A stretch of DNA of 64,000 nt from Carettochelys insculpta (taxonomy: Eukaryota; Chordata; Testudines; Carettochelyidae), in the NCBI RefSeq assembly GCF_033958435.1, contig NC_134147.1:47052001-47116000 (forward strand), in the 5' to 3' direction. Below are positions 10,481 through 22,506 of the stretch, one piece after another. The notes beneath the pieces are model-generated. The model worked only from the letters and a program-made list of their open reading frames with translations. It was not told where the DNA came from and did not search any database. A program made the translations under genes and the position numbers. Each line of letters starts with the position of its first letter. Position 1 is the stretch's first letter.

Positions 10481-11855
10481 ATTGGGGGTAGAGGGGTGGT
10501 GGAAAAGGTCTGCCCTGTCTTAGGCACCAGCTCTAAAAGAGCAGCCACAGCTAGGAATCCTGACTGGAGATAGACGCCTCCCAGATCAATAGCTGGTGCA
10601 GATCAACAGCAGGTAACAAAGTACCTTTGTGGAGTTTGATCATCCTCCTTTTGATTTTCTTCTGCATTTCACCCTGGGCGAGTCGAGACAGCTCCCTGCT
10701 TAGCTTGCTGACTTCTGATGATCCTTTCTGTAGGGGCCTATCTCTCCCCTACTAATGCATGAGGAGCCCAGATGCCTAACTTGGGGCTCGAAGTTGTGCT
10801 GTACAGCAGGAGAAGGCAACTTGCTGAAAATGTTGATCAGGTTATATTTAGAATCACAGGTTATATTTAGAACTCTCCTTGTTCTCTGCATTTAAGTGGA
10901 GGAGCTCACTTTCTCCACTGACATGAAATCATCCAGTGACTAAAGCATATCTGATCCAGAAAGAGGGGTTGGGAGTATTTGATATGACTTGAGATTGAGA
11001 CAGGCAGGGCAAGTGGCCAATTTGCAACTAAACGGGAAAAAAACCCATAATTTTAATAACCATTTGTAGGAAGCTGAAATGGGTTGCTTGTTAGGGTTTT
11101 TTTTTTGGTTCTCATTTACCCTCCTGCAGCCACTAACCCTCTTTCTTTATATTAATTCCCCTTGTTTCTCTCCCTAATGCACCTTCTCATTCAGAAGATT
11201 GTGACTGAGTGGAGACATTCAGTGCAATCACTGATGCTGTGATTTCTTTGCAAGGCTCCTTAAATCAGTATGTTACTTTTGATGGCTACTTAATGACTGT
11301 GTCATATCTTCCAATTTTTTCTTCTAGAAGAAAATGGCTTTGATATGAAAGTGCTGGATTTATGCTAAGCAAGAAGTACCGTTTACTTACCATAGTAGTT
11401 TGTTACTAAATATTTACTGAGATAACTTGGCATCAGTCTGTTTTTGAATATATAGCATTAATAAAGTGGTGCTCTTTACATTCTGAGAACATGCTTCATG
11501 CTTGTATTTTATGATGGTTTTGGTCAGCACAGCAGGTAACTGACTGAATTGTTTGTGTCAAAATGTGCTCTAAATTGCTTGCATTCCTACTTAATGTAGG
11601 ACAAAATATCACTGGGAGCAAGCTTTTTCTTATTTGCTTCTTTTTCTATGGCATGCCACTAACTCGAATGCAAACTGCAGAGACAATGTCTTGCCTACAA
11701 ATACTGTTAGTCAATAAGCAATTTCTCCCAAAAGAAAATTTAGTGATACAGGAATTGATGGTCTCCTCTCTGAAAGCTGGTTGTATGTTTGAATCCCTAT
11801 TAGTCATTTTTGCTGAAAAACATGAAAAACTTTCTGGGAAACTGAAGAACACATA
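10481..11855. other. AT-rich DNA without a recognised gene
   Basis: Includes a duplicated word, CAGGTTATATTTAGAA, at about 10,838 and 10,858. A frame at 11,563-11,856 has no recognisable domain and ends at the border of the next MITE, so I treat it as chance. Confidence 0.45.
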
Positions 11856-12234
11856 GGCTGGGTCTACACGAGAGAGTTTCGTCAACAGAAGGGCCCTTCT
11901 GTCGACATAACTCAGGGAGCACCTACACGCTTAGAGCATTCTGTCTACAGATTCTTGGCAGAACTCTGCATTTGCCTTGACAGTATTATTCCTCAAAAAT
12001 TTGAGGCATAGCAATCTCTCAACAGAGTACTGTCAACCTAAGTCAATTTAGACTCTCCTGCCAGCCCTTTGCAGAGCTGCCATTCTGCTTTCTGGCACCA
12101 GAGAGCAGTACAGTCTGGCAGCTCTGTCGACAGAGCAAGTTAGGTGTAGATGCAATCTGTTGACAGAGGTTCCGATGAGATTTCTCTGTCGACAGTAACC
12201 TCTGTTGACAGACGCTTCTAGTGTAGACATAGCC
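11856..12234. mobile_element. MITE with GGCTATGTCTACACT ends (copy 1)
   Basis: The left end GGCTGGGTCTACACGAGA and the right end, complemented, GGCTATGTCTACACTAGA are matching inverted repeats. The interior is studded with variants of the small palindrome CTGTYGACAG (for example near 11,905, 12,123, 12,160, 12,187 and 12,203). No coding capacity. The copy at 21,918-22,363 shares both ends and internal palindromes, showing one family. The autonomous partner is not in this window. Confidence 0.75.
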
Positions 12235-13180
12235 GTATTGTTTAATTGTACCTGTACCCAGTAAACTCAGGATTTCATCCAGATAAAAAGCTATTATTTG
12301 AAGTATATCTTTGCCACAGCATATCCAAAATTACAATCTTTCTTTAAAATGGTGACGCGCGCTTAGATCCTAGCATCTAAATGATATGTGCTAGTTTCAT
12401 TTGGAAGTATAATTAAACTGTATAAAGTCATTTAACTGTTTAATGAACTCTGGATAATGTAATGGAATACAAATATTTGACCTTTCTGACAGTGACTGAT
12501 GGATTGAAGTTGCACAGCGTAATATCATTAGAATGTCAAATAACATCATTATTCATGATTATCAGGAATTATTCAGGTGAAATGGGAAAACTAATGGAAA
12601 GCTATTACATGTGTGGGGGCTGCAGTTTGACTTTCCTTGACAATGCCAGTTCCTTGATGATACGGGGGTGAGATACACATATTTAGTGTATTACAAAGAA
12701 CAATTAACAGCGTAATTTAAATTAATGACAGCCATAACTGAAAAAAAATTATTTCAGGAGGTCAGATCACGTAATGAAGCAGGGTTCAGCATTGTTCCTA
12801 TATCAATGTCTGTGTGTACTTATCTGCTTGTAACAGTGCCCCACACCATAGCATCTGAGGACCTACGAATAATACTGCATTACATTATAATAATGTGTTC
12901 AAATCCTACTTTCTCCCATTAATCACAGAAGTCCAACAGATGACACTGGGTGTATCAAAGGGTTATATCTAGAATAATAAGAAATCACTGTATTCTCTGG
13001 ATGAAATCCTGTCTCCACTGAAGTCCCTGTTAAAGTACAGAATGACATCAGTGAAGCTGGGATTTCCTACTCTGAAGCCTAAGATCTGAAAGAAAAGTGC
13101 TTGCTCCAGAAGGTCAAAGTCTGGAAAGAAATCTAAAAATCTTAAATCATAAAAAAGAAAAACAGTAGAATGTCTATGGC
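12235..13180. other. AT-rich DNA without a recognised gene
   Basis: Short frames only. The region 12,430-12,760 is AT-rich without obvious repeat ends and looks single-copy. Confidence 0.45.
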
Positions 13181-13262
13181 CAGGGGTCTGCAACCTGCAG
13201 CTCCAGAGCTCCATGCAACTCTTTAAGGACGACTTTGTGGCTTCCAACACTATAATTCAAAG
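13181..13262 (+). mobile_element. Left end of a hAT-like MITE
   Basis: Starts CAGGGGTCTGCAACCTGCAG and continues with GCTCCAGAGCTCCATGCAAC, the layout of short hAT repeats with CAGGGGTC termini. The right end is missing. A poly-A run begins a few bases after it. Confidence 0.5.
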
Positions 13263-13265
13263 TTT

Positions 13266-13288
13266 AAAAAAAAAAAAAAAAAAAAAAA
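13266..13288 (+). repeat. Poly-A tract
   Basis: About 23 consecutive A residues followed by GAGAGAG. It may be a microsatellite grown from the edge of the truncated hAT repeat. Confidence 0.9.
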
Positions 13289-13543
13289 GAGAGAGCTCTC
13301 CAGATTATTTTCTATAAATAGTGAACATCTAAAAGCCCAAAAGTGAATAACTCATATCTATATAGCAAACGATATGTGACAATGAAGCGTTGGATAACTC
13401 CCCCAGTGTCACCCAGAGAGAGACAGAAGGTTTGGGAGTGAAAGTCAAAAAGACAGTGGTACAAACAAACATGTAAAGTGTGAGAAAATAGAATAAATAG
13501 TGAACATCCTGCAGTAAACACGTATCACGTTACAAATCGTTGT

Positions 13544-13950
13544 GGCTGTGTCTACGCCTGCATTTCTCTTTTGAAAGAGGAATGCAAATGAGGGTAATTA
13601 AAAATGCAAGTGAGGCACTGATTTACATATTATGCATCATTTGCATAACCTCTTTCCGGAAGAGATTCTTTTGAAAGAAAAAAAGCAGCGTAGATGGGTC
13701 TGTTTCGAAAATAAACCCCATCTTCGAAAGAACAGTTCTCTTTATTTTGTTTCAGGAAGAAGGCTTCTTTGGAAGATGCGGTTTACTTTTGTAAGAGCCC
13801 TGTCTACACTGCTTTTTTCTTTCGAAAGACTCTTTTCAGAAGAGATTATGCAACTGAAGCATGATATGTAAATCAGTGCCTGCTTTGCATTTTAGATTTC
13901 CCTCATTTGCATTCCTCTCTCTAAAGAGGAATGCCAGTGTGGACACAACC
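13544..13950. mobile_element. Nearly palindromic MITE, 407 bp
   Basis: Left end GGCTGTGTCTACGCCTGCAT; right end, complemented, GGTTGTGTCCACACTGGCAT. The two arms stay alignable for roughly 190 bp each, through GAGGAATGCAAATGAGGG, GGCACTGATTTACATAT and AACCTCTTTCCGGAAGAGA (AATCTCTTCTGAAAAGAGT in the other arm), so almost the whole element can fold into one hairpin. The TGTCTACAC end motif is shared with the MITEs at 11,856 and 21,918, but the interior is different. No coding capacity. Confidence 0.78.
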
Positions 13951-15854
13951 TATTTGTATGCTCTTCTTAAAATAGGGTTACAAAAATATAGTTGGATAGT
14001 TTTTATTAAGGACATATTCACAAATGAAGATGTCTCTTCTTGTTTTGGTTGCTGACCCTTGACTATGGCCAAGGTCCAGTAAGGCAGCTAAGCTTGAAGT
14101 CAGTGAGTCTGCTCATGTGCTCAATGTTAGGCACGTTTTTACAGGCTCCCATCCAGCAAAACATGACTATGTAGGTAAAGCAGTTTGGAGGGGGTTAAAT
14201 TTTATATCTCAAAACTGAGCGTGATTTTTGAAAATGAGTTTTGCCTAGCAATTAGAATGTGCTTCCATAATAACACTTTATCTATAGAGGATTAACCTGC
14301 CAGGTCTGCTGTTAATATTGTGCAGTCCGTGGGACTAAAGCTGCAGATGCTGCGCTCTCATAACTCTCATTGATATTGTTGGGAATTGTACATGAGGAGT
14401 GGCTGGCGGTTCCTCTGATCCTGTAATTTAATCTTTCTAGTCTTGTAAAAACTCACAAAGGAAAGAGTAAATGGAGGAAATCTAATGGTTCATCTGGCCC
14501 ATTCTTCCTTCCATGAACAGTCCTTATTAATGCAAGTGCCCTAGTGATTTAGTGAAACAGCTTGCATGAGTAAAGACTACTTTCCTAAGTAAGGCTTTCC
14601 AGGTCCAACTCATACGTTGAGTAAATACATGCCATTCAATGTTAGGTTGCACTATAAACATTAAAATGGAAAACTCAGGCTGAAGAGCATGTTTCCATTT
14701 CTGATCATGAACACATAGCTTGCTGACATTAGAGAAGTGGTGTGCACTCATCCATGGCACACTAGACTCCCACAAAGATTTTGCATTGTTTTCTTCATGA
14801 ACATTACCATTTAAATCTAACTTTAAAGTATGAAATAGAAGAGGAGATGTTTTTTTGTGAAGGTCTGCAAATTGTTAGCCAGGATGTGCATATCACAGTG
14901 GGTATAATTATTTATTAATGCTACGTGTTTCAGGTGTACAAACTTTGTTTCATGTGTTTCTCTGTAATCTTTACTGATATTTACATGCAAAAAGGTCTCT
15001 CCTCTTTTAGGATTAACTTTTTTTCTGCCAAATGTAGCCCACTTATATGATCATCCACTGCCATCGTAACATGTGGCTTAAAAGATCTCTGGTTTAGAAT
15101 GTAATATGAGATATTCAAATAATACCAATGTGGTTTGTACATTGCATTTTTAAAATTCAGCAGCATTAATACAAATGCTCTCCTGTAATTTGATTTGGCT
15201 GGTGCCATTCTCAGGTTAGTTTGCTGCCTTAGCCCAATAGTTTGCGCATATGTTATCCTGCTTGGTGAAAAGGGGAAAATCGAGGCAGATTGAACTGCCT
15301 TACAATGAATTTTAATGAATTTTGATTGCCCTTATTCATAACATGAACTGGAATAGAAACAGCTTTGAGAGACATTATAGTTATAAGAGCAGTTTTGCAG
15401 ACTCCAGAGGAGTAAAGATTTATACCTAATTAAAATAGAGTGGTAAGACAGAAAAATACACATGCTGCTTAGATTTGTATTTGCATCCTTTGGGGGACTC
15501 AGTTTTTCCACATGGGCATGCCCATGCATTTCCTGAAGCATCCATGCCAAAGGAAGCTAGGCATGCCCAGAGATCCTGCTGAGTGTCTGCTACTGTACTT
15601 TTTCTAACTCAGTCTTGCTCGTTCTCCTCTAGATTTTACGTAAATTAAATTGATGCAGTGAATAAAGGGTTAGGCTTGGTCTTTACCATATAAGAAGAGG
15701 AGCATGTTTTTGATTACCATAATGTTGGCCATCACAGCCAAACCACTTACTCTGTGCATCAACTTCTCATGAGCTACCAGTGTAATGCTGTGCTCAAAAC
15801 AGCTAATGCAATCCTGGCATGTATAAATGGGGAATATTGAGTAGGAGTAGAGAG
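13951..15854. other. AT-rich DNA without a recognised gene
   Basis: No domain-bearing frame, RNA gene or clear repeat end was found. Short frames on both strands look like chance. Confidence 0.45.
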
Positions 15855-16022
15855 CAGTGTTCCCTGTAAGCTGAGTGCTTGGGCTGCCCCTGCTGATTTT
15901 TAGCAGCACAGCTGCCCGCATCTGGCAGCATATGCTTCTACTGATGCTGTACATCTCTGTTGTCTTGCTGCATGTAATAAAATTTATTCTGGACATGGAT
16001 GGAGAAATTAAAGGGAACATTG
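15855..16022. mobile_element. Short hAT-like MITE, 168 bp
   Basis: Left end CAGTGTTCCCTGTAAGCT; right end AAAGGGAACATTG, whose complement is CAATGTTCCCTTT. Flanks GTAGAGAG (15,847-15,854) and GTGGAGAG (16,023-16,030) match at 7 of 8 positions, the length typical of hAT target duplications. A longer relative lies at 31,185-31,676. The frame running through this copy into the following CR1 is artificial. Confidence 0.78.
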
Positions 16023-16059
16023 GTGGAGAGAGAGGTTGTTTTACCTTTGTATTTGGCAT

Positions 16060-16771
16060 TAGTGCAACTACTGTTGGAGCAGTGTCCAGTTCTGGTGCCC
16101 ATAATTCAAGACAGATGTTGATTAATTGGAGAGAGTTCAAGGAAAAGGAGGAAATGATTAGGGGGCTGGAGCATGTGACCTATGAGGAGAGGCTGAGGGA
16201 TTTGGGTTTGTTTAGTCTGCAGAAGAAGAGAGGGAGGGGGGATTTGATAACAGTGTTAAACTACCCAACTGGAGTTTTCAAAGAGGCTGTTCTCAATAGT
16301 GACAGATGGCAGAACAGGGAGTCTCAAATTGCAGTGAGGGGAGATCTGGGTTGGATATTAGGTGAAAAATTTATTTCATTAGGAGGGTGTGGAAGCTCTG
16401 GAATGGGTTTTATACATATGTAAATTGGAGCTATGCATCTACTAGAACTGGAAGGGACCTCAGGAGGTCATCTTGTCCAGCCCCCTACCCTCTTGGGAGG
16501 GCCAAGCACTATCTCTGACACATGCTTGCCCAGTCCTTAAATGGCCTCCTCAAGGACTGAACTCACAACCCCAGGTGTAGCAGGCTAATGCTCAAACCAC
16601 TGAGCTATCCATCCCTTCTGGAAATGGTAAAATTTGCCATCCATGGAGGTCTTTAAGTCCTGGCTTGACAAAGCCCTGGCTGGGATAGTTTAGTTAGGGT
16701 TGATCCTGCTTTGGGATGGACTCGATGACCTCCTGAGTTCTCTACCAACCATAATCTTCTATGATTCTATG
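16060..16771 (+). mobile_element. CR1 LINE 3' fragment
   Basis: Coding remnants correspond to the C-terminal part of CR1 ORF2: GAVSSSGAHNSRQ (from ...QFWSPH), RGLEHVTYEERLRDLGLFSL and QKKRGRGDL, after which the frame decays. The 3' untranslated part contains CCTGGCTTGACAAAGCCCTGG and GGATGGACTCGATGACCTCC, ending ATGATTCTATGA, the classic CR1 8-bp tail. A SINE is inserted near the end of its coding region (16,408-16,616). Confidence 0.88.
16408..16616 (-). mobile_element. tRNA-derived SINE of the turtle CryI type, inserted in CR1
   Basis: Read on the minus strand it begins GGATAGCTCAGTGGTTTGAG, with A box TAGCTCAGTGG (complement of 16,597-16,607) and a B-box-like GTTGTGAGTTCAGTCC (complement of 16,554-16,569). 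It ends in GATGACCTCCTGAGGTCCCT followed by TCCAGTTCTAG, matching the CR1 3' end. Flanking TCTGGAATGGG (16,397-16,407) and TCTGGAAATGG (from 16,617) form a target duplication with one indel. The family is known from cryptodiran turtles and is thought to be mobilised by CR1 enzymes through the shared tail. Transcription, if any, would be by Pol III. Confidence 0.82.
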
Positions 16772-18372
16772 AAAATAAATTTGAAATGTTAAGGCCTAAA
16801 CTTAATATAATGTGTTAAAACTTTTTAAATTAAAACAAAATTGCGGCCACTCAGGGAGTGGGGAGGGGGTCAGCCAGGGCTGACTACCTTAAGCCCCACC
16901 CTTTCCACCAAGGTGGGGCACTTGGACCCCTCCTACCTTGCCCTTGGGCCCACAACAGCTGTCAGCACTGCTGCTACCACTATTTATCTTCCTTTCATGA
17001 TCTCTTCTCTTCTTTCTTTTGTAAGAATATCTTCTGAATTACTTTAAAGGCTTGTTCCAAGCTACAAGGTAAATATGGGAAAATTGGAAATTTCATTTCA
17101 CTTTAAATATATTGATGTTTGTATCATAAAGGTTTTTTTTATTATTTTTTACTTGTATAAATGTCAGGTTTTCCAGCTATGGGTTCTTTGAAGGGTAGTA
17201 GATTTTGGATTAAAATGGGGAACTTCAAGTTAGAAAGGTAAACCATAAAGATGCTTTGGAATGACAGTGTAAAATCTCTCTCTTGAAAAATCAAACTTAT
17301 CTTATTTTTCGGGCATTAAAACAAATGCTATTATACTGGAACATGTAGTTCTGTTCTGGTGGTAGTAAATTTTAAAGACATCAATAACAGCGTAAAGACA
17401 AAATTAGTTACTACCTTGAATATCTCCATGCTAATATAAAGGCTTTCTTATCTCTAAAGAGCTGATGGATATAAAATGAAATACATTTAAATACATGGCT
17501 AAAGATGATTAAAATATCATACAGAACCCAAGCACTCCAGATATAGGTATTAATTAAATTGACCATTAATAACTTGTGATGAAAAGGAACATTAGTGTGT
17601 TCATAAATTTTGTATGCAGATTTCATTAAGCGGGAACGTTATATGAATTGATTCCCTGACATCTTCTGGCTGTGGCTGTATAGATAAGTGTCTCATGAGT
17701 TTTCTATAATCCAAGAATTCTGATTGACTCTTTCTGATGAGTTATGATGTTTTTGTCCTGTACGGCAATTCTTTCAATCAGTCTGCAATCGGGAAATGTA
17801 ATTATAGCATTGTTTGGAATGCTATAATGTTGCATCAGCATTTCCATTACAAATCCCCATTTTCTAGGGTTTATAACTTGGATATAAAACATGCTGAGGC
17901 CTGACATTTCTGGTAGAAGGTTTTTAACATGGCAACAAATTTCTCTTATTTAACTTTTTCCATGGCAGATGCGATGTGAATCTATGGATTTGTTTTTCGA
18001 ATTATTGAATTAGCTCACAAGTGGCTTAATCAGGGATATCTAAAATTATTTTAGAGCTCTTCTCCTCATATGTAAACTACAATAATCAGTATGTTTGTGG
18101 TGAGAATAACAGAGTCAAAATTTGACAGATTATTAATTAAGCCAGGTCTGCCTGACCACTTACTTCAATGAAGTATACATCACTTGGCCATGAATAAGCA
18201 ACTGCTCTCCCACCCGGTTCCCTTGAGCAACATAAGTTACACCAACTGCTGTGGCCAGCTTCTTCTGCTGGTGTAGCTATTGCCTATTGTGAAGGTGAAT
18301 TTATTATGCCACTGAGAGGACTCTCTTGCACCTGCATTATAGCATCTTCATCAGACATGCTATGATGTAGTA
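16772..18372. other. AT-rich DNA without a recognised gene
   Basis: A GC-richer patch at 16,850-16,980 carries a short frame without domain. The remainder is AT-rich, with no repeat ends that I can pair. Confidence 0.45.
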
Positions 18373-18698
18373 CAGGGGTCAGCAACCTTTCTGAGGCAGA
18401 GTGCTGACATTTGACCTTTTAATCTCTATGTATGGTCCACACCTCTTGGTGACACTTTTAAAGGTCACTGATAGTCCTACTTACATTAGCTTCATTAATA
18501 AATAAATTAAGATGCAGAGCTTTACTATTTAGGTGGTGGTTGGTCTCATTAGCTGGTCTTTTGTTAATCCATTGATAGCATGGCTTTGAGCAAGCTCATG
18601 GCTGCATGGTGGAGGAGGACAGGGCTGAGCTCCTGCCTCTTGTGCTGATGAAAATCAGCTGACATGTCACCCTTGGCACCTGTGTTCGGGGGACCCCG
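18373..18698. mobile_element. hAT MITE with CAGGGGTCAGCAACC ends (copy 1)
   Basis: Starts CAGGGGTCAGCAACCTTTC; the right end GGGGGACCCCG is a decayed form of GGTTGCTGACCCCTG. The 8-bp flanks ATGTAGTA (18,365-18,372) and ATATAGCA (18,699-18,706) match at 6 of 8. It aligns end to end with the copy at 48,648-48,970 (shared CTTCATTAATAAATAA, AGCTGGTCTTTTGTTA, AAAATCAGCT and CACATGTCAC-like blocks). No coding capacity. Confidence 0.82.
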
Positions 18699-18706
18699 AT
18701 ATAGCA

Positions 18707-19743
18707 GTTCTAGTATAGACTAGCCTTACTGAAATTAATTAGTGTCACAAGAATTGGTATCATCTGCTGATATGAAAACAGCCGTGACAGCTAAAAGAAG
18801 TAACAACTTCTGCTGAGTTTGACTGAGGATGAATAAGTGCAGAGAAGGAACCGGCTTAAAAAAAAGAAAAAAAAAGTAAGTCCTTGATTTTAGAAATATG
18901 TGTATAACTCTATGCACACTGAGTATCCCGGTTGATTTTCCACATTGATATTATATGAAATAAAGCTCATGTATGAGTCTCTATTAGAAACATAGCTTGT
19001 TGCTCCGTTACTTGAGCTGCTGAAGGAACAGAACTTTGACACTGTAAATATTTTGTTTGCTTTATTGTTTTTTTTCCTGAATGGATTAAAGTATTAGACC
19101 TGCGAAATTTTCTAAAAACGTGTGAGGCTATGGATATATCAGGATTGCAACACTCCTGTAATAGTTCCCCACCCCTGCTTCCAATTTATGGAATGTCTTT
19201 AATGCTCTAAGTCATAATGGGCCAGATCTAGAAATTATTTTTTTTAACTTACCAACCAATTATATTTTCAGTGAAACCATTGCAGTGAAAGTCTTTCTAT
19301 GCAGGCTTCTCTTTCATCAAGGCTTCATTTTGCATCAAGTCATTCTTACATTTTAAGATCTTAGACATATTTTCAAAAGAGCAGAAGCTGAGCTTCTCTT
19401 CCAGTTTCCTGCCTTTCTCTTCCCCCCGCCCCTCAATTGTGCCTGCAAATATGAATTGCAGGTGGCAGAAGGAGTCCCTGAATCTCTGTCTGGTTTGCAC
19501 CAGCAATCATGTGTTTAGGAGCAGTAGTACACAGATGTATATCTGCAGCTGAGCTGTATTTGCCAATATACCTGCAAGCCAATTCTAGGTTCAAAATACA
19601 GGCTCAGATTTTAAAGGTGCAAATTGTGTTCACTGACTAATTGTTTTGAAAAAAAATGGCCTGTTGAATAAAGGTTGAATAAGTTGTATTGGCAATCCTT
19701 AGAAAATAGGCCACCACAAATTAGTATCAGGAAGTTAGTATTA
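18707..19743. other. AT-rich DNA without a recognised gene
   Basis: Nothing beyond short chance frames and A- or T-runs. Confidence 0.45.
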
Positions 19744-20152
19744 CTGGTGGGCAATGTGCGCCCTTTGGGCCACATTTAGCTTATCAGGTTTCTCTGTGTG
19801 GCCTGTGAGACGTTTTGTTTATCATTGTCTATGCACAGAATGGCCAGATTTCATCAGTTTCCAGCTGCGTAGGTATAGTTTTTCTACCAACATTACTGAA
19901 GTGACACAAGTGTAAAGCAAGGGCTCGTGAAGTGATGTGTGTGTTGATTGCCCACAACATGGACTGCAAGAACTCTGTGCTACTTCTGCACTCAAAGTGC
20001 TGCTATGATTCAGTCGGCACACCTTGCAATGAGCAATGCAAGTGCAGTTAGCAAAACTGGGAGTTCATGTTGGTTACAACAACCTTGTGGCCCACTGAGT
20101 TGAAGGAGGATCACTCTTGCAGCTCACTCGCTAGCCTAAGTTACCAATCACT
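19744..20152. mobile_element. Probable decayed hAT-like MITE
   Basis: The left edge CTGGTGGGCAATGTGCGCCC and the complemented right edge CCAGTGATTGGTAACTTAGG resemble the two ends of a CAGGGGTGGGCAAC-type hAT repeat. GGGCCACATTTAGC and TTGTGGCCCACTGAG inside are typical inner words. No convincing target duplication remains. Confidence 0.45.
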
Positions 20153-21917
20153 GGCGTAGGAGGAAAATCAAAGTTACTTTTAGAACTGAGTTTATATATT
20201 TTATACTTATCGGACGGTTAAAAGTAAGAACATATTTCACACACGAGAAAAAAAGCCCAGAAAACTCTGTGGGCCTCGTTCATTAAACAGTTGCATGCTG
20301 TTGCCTGCGCTTGACCTTTACGCTCGAGAAATACAAAATAAAAGCTGAAAATGGGAGTACTATCCTTACTTCTTGTTTCTCTCGCTTGTTAAAAATGTCC
20401 ATCATGCCATGCAGCTTCCATCAAAATGAGCTTTCCTCTGGTTAGTAGGTCTACTGAGAGTGGTGAGCTCCAGGCTTTAACTATTGACTCTCTCACTCTG
20501 AAAAATAAATAGCGAAGCCATTTCTATTAGTTAGGACATTAGTGCCCAAGGTAGTATCAGGTTTTCCTGTGAGTTTTATAATTAGACTGGAAACGTTCTC
20601 AAAAGCATAGATCTGCAAAGGACACGTTGTAACACTTTTGTTCAAATGCTGCCTCCACGAGAGTGTGTAATATTTTAGGACAGCCAAGGAATAGGCTGCC
20701 ACTCCTGCTACTGCACAAGCAAAGAATTTCTGGATGGATAGTGAACTACATTAAAACCAGTGATTGTTTCAGCCATCTCTAGGTCTTCACTCTAGATGCC
20801 CCATCTGATGTGCAGAAAGGCAAAGATTTCACAGCAGAGTCATTTCTGATCCTGCCTCTGCTCTCCTGAGCATTGCTATTTTTTTCAAGGCTATGTAAGA
20901 CACTATATTTTCGGCAGCATTGTTGATAATGGGAGTTGTATGCTTCATTCATCGAGCATTGCTAGGAAAATACTTCCCAACCCCTCTGATCTTTAAGTCT
21001 CAATTTCTCAGGCTGTTAATTAAATACGACTGACTTTTTTTTCTCAACCCAGTTACATCTGCCAATAATTAATGTCATTGGAATCTTCTTACTAGGATAC
21101 AAGCTAGGAAATATGTAGAAAGGGCACAATTCATTCTGTGCTGCTTTTGCATGAACGAAGTCATCCAGACTTGTACTACACAATCTCTCTTTGGCCTCTG
21201 GTTCAATCACTGAGGGACCATAACTTTCACTGCTTAGAGAGAAAACAATTGGGAAACAGAATTTCCATTCTAGATCAAATTCTAACACTTTAAAAAAATT
21301 GGTTCCAAAATCTAGCCAAAAAGTTACTTTTTTTCACTGCTAAACAAACATGTAGAAAAATTTCTTTGGATGATGATCTTTCATTTTTTTATACATGTAA
21401 TATTCAGAAGGCAAAATGGACCAACATAAGCAACTTCTGAGGGTGAAGGAAGCAAGCTTTTAAGCTTACACTGAATTCTTCTTCCGCAACCAACATGGCT
21501 ACAACATCATTTCTACTTAAATATTTCAGTAAACTTTTAACTTTTTATTTAGCTTTTCAGTCATTTTAACTTTTATCATATAGTTATACATATTTTATTA
21601 CATGTAATATATTTCAATATTTTATATATAATTGTGATGAATTGAAATGCTCGTCAGAAAAATTTTTACCATCTCAAAATGAAAATGTTTGACTCTTATC
21701 TAAATGTAATGAGAAAATAAATGAATCATTTACATTTTTGGCTTTGGAAAATGTTAGTGGAAATGACACATTCCTACAAAATGTTTAGATTTAGATAAAG
21801 TTGCTTTTTTGCAAAGAAAACAGTTCCATCTAAGAATGTTTTACCAGCCCTACTTAGAGAGACACACACTTATAGTCCTCCAGGGAAGCTGTAATATTTC
21901 CTGACAAGCCAAGCCTC
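20153..21917. other. AT-rich DNA without a recognised gene
   Basis: Looks single-copy. No frame has a domain. The segment 21,530-21,750 is extremely AT-rich. Confidence 0.45.
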
Positions 21918-22363
21918 AAAGTCTACATCTACACTACAGGTTTTTTTCAACAAAATAGGCATTTTGTTGACAAAATTTGTGGAGCATCCACACTAAAAAT
22001 GCATTCTGTCAACATACTGTCAACAGAACTTGCTACTTTTATTGACAGCCTCCTGCTTCTCCCCCACAAGGCAGAATGCCTTTCTCAACAGAATCCATCA
22101 ATGAAAAAGCTGTGTGGCTGCTCTGGGGGACCCTCTGTTGAAAGACACGACTTCCAGGTCACTGGGCAGCCCTGTCTGCTGTGCTTCCGGTCAGCTATTT
22201 TGTTGAGAGAGGGCCTGGCAGTATGGCCACTCTCTGTCAACAGAGCGGATCACTTTTTCGATTTGCTTTAGTGTGTGGACTCTCTCTGTCAACAGAAGTT
22301 TTGTTGGAAGATCTCTTCTGGCAGTGACTTCTGTTGACAGATCACTGTAGTGTAGACATAGCC
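21918..22363. mobile_element. MITE with GGCTATGTCTACACT ends (copy 2)
   Basis: The left end AAGTCTACATCTACACTACA pairs with the right end, complemented, GGCTATGTCTACACTACAGT. The inside repeats the palindrome CTGTCAACAG/CTGTTGACAG many times (near 22,000, 22,017, 22,237, 22,286 and 22,331). Same family as 11,856-12,234. No coding capacity. Confidence 0.75.
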
Positions 22364-22495
22364 AAAGTGTCCTCTTAGGCAACTCCTCTATGGACTCTGT
22401 GAATCGACCCCTGGAGTTAGGAGGTTTGGTTTTTCTCTCTCTTTCTGGAATCCTGTTTGTTCACTAAAGTCTCTGAGAAAGATGGGACCATTTTC

Positions 22496-22506
22496 TAAAA
22501 GATATG
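22496..22506. repeat. Left target-site duplication of the rearranged LINE
   Basis: TAAAAGATATG here corresponds to CAAAAGTTATG at 24,711-24,721, matching at 9 of 10 positions in the AAAAGATATG core. It brackets the inverted and direct parts as a single insertion. Confidence 0.5.

Noticed and set aside
13544..13950. Possible microRNA precursor cluster
   Set aside because: The hairpin is far longer than a microRNA precursor and has MITE termini shared with other copies.
15875..16423. 182-codon plus-strand frame as a gene
   Set aside because: A chance fusion of a hAT MITE, a CR1 3' fragment and the edge of a SINE.
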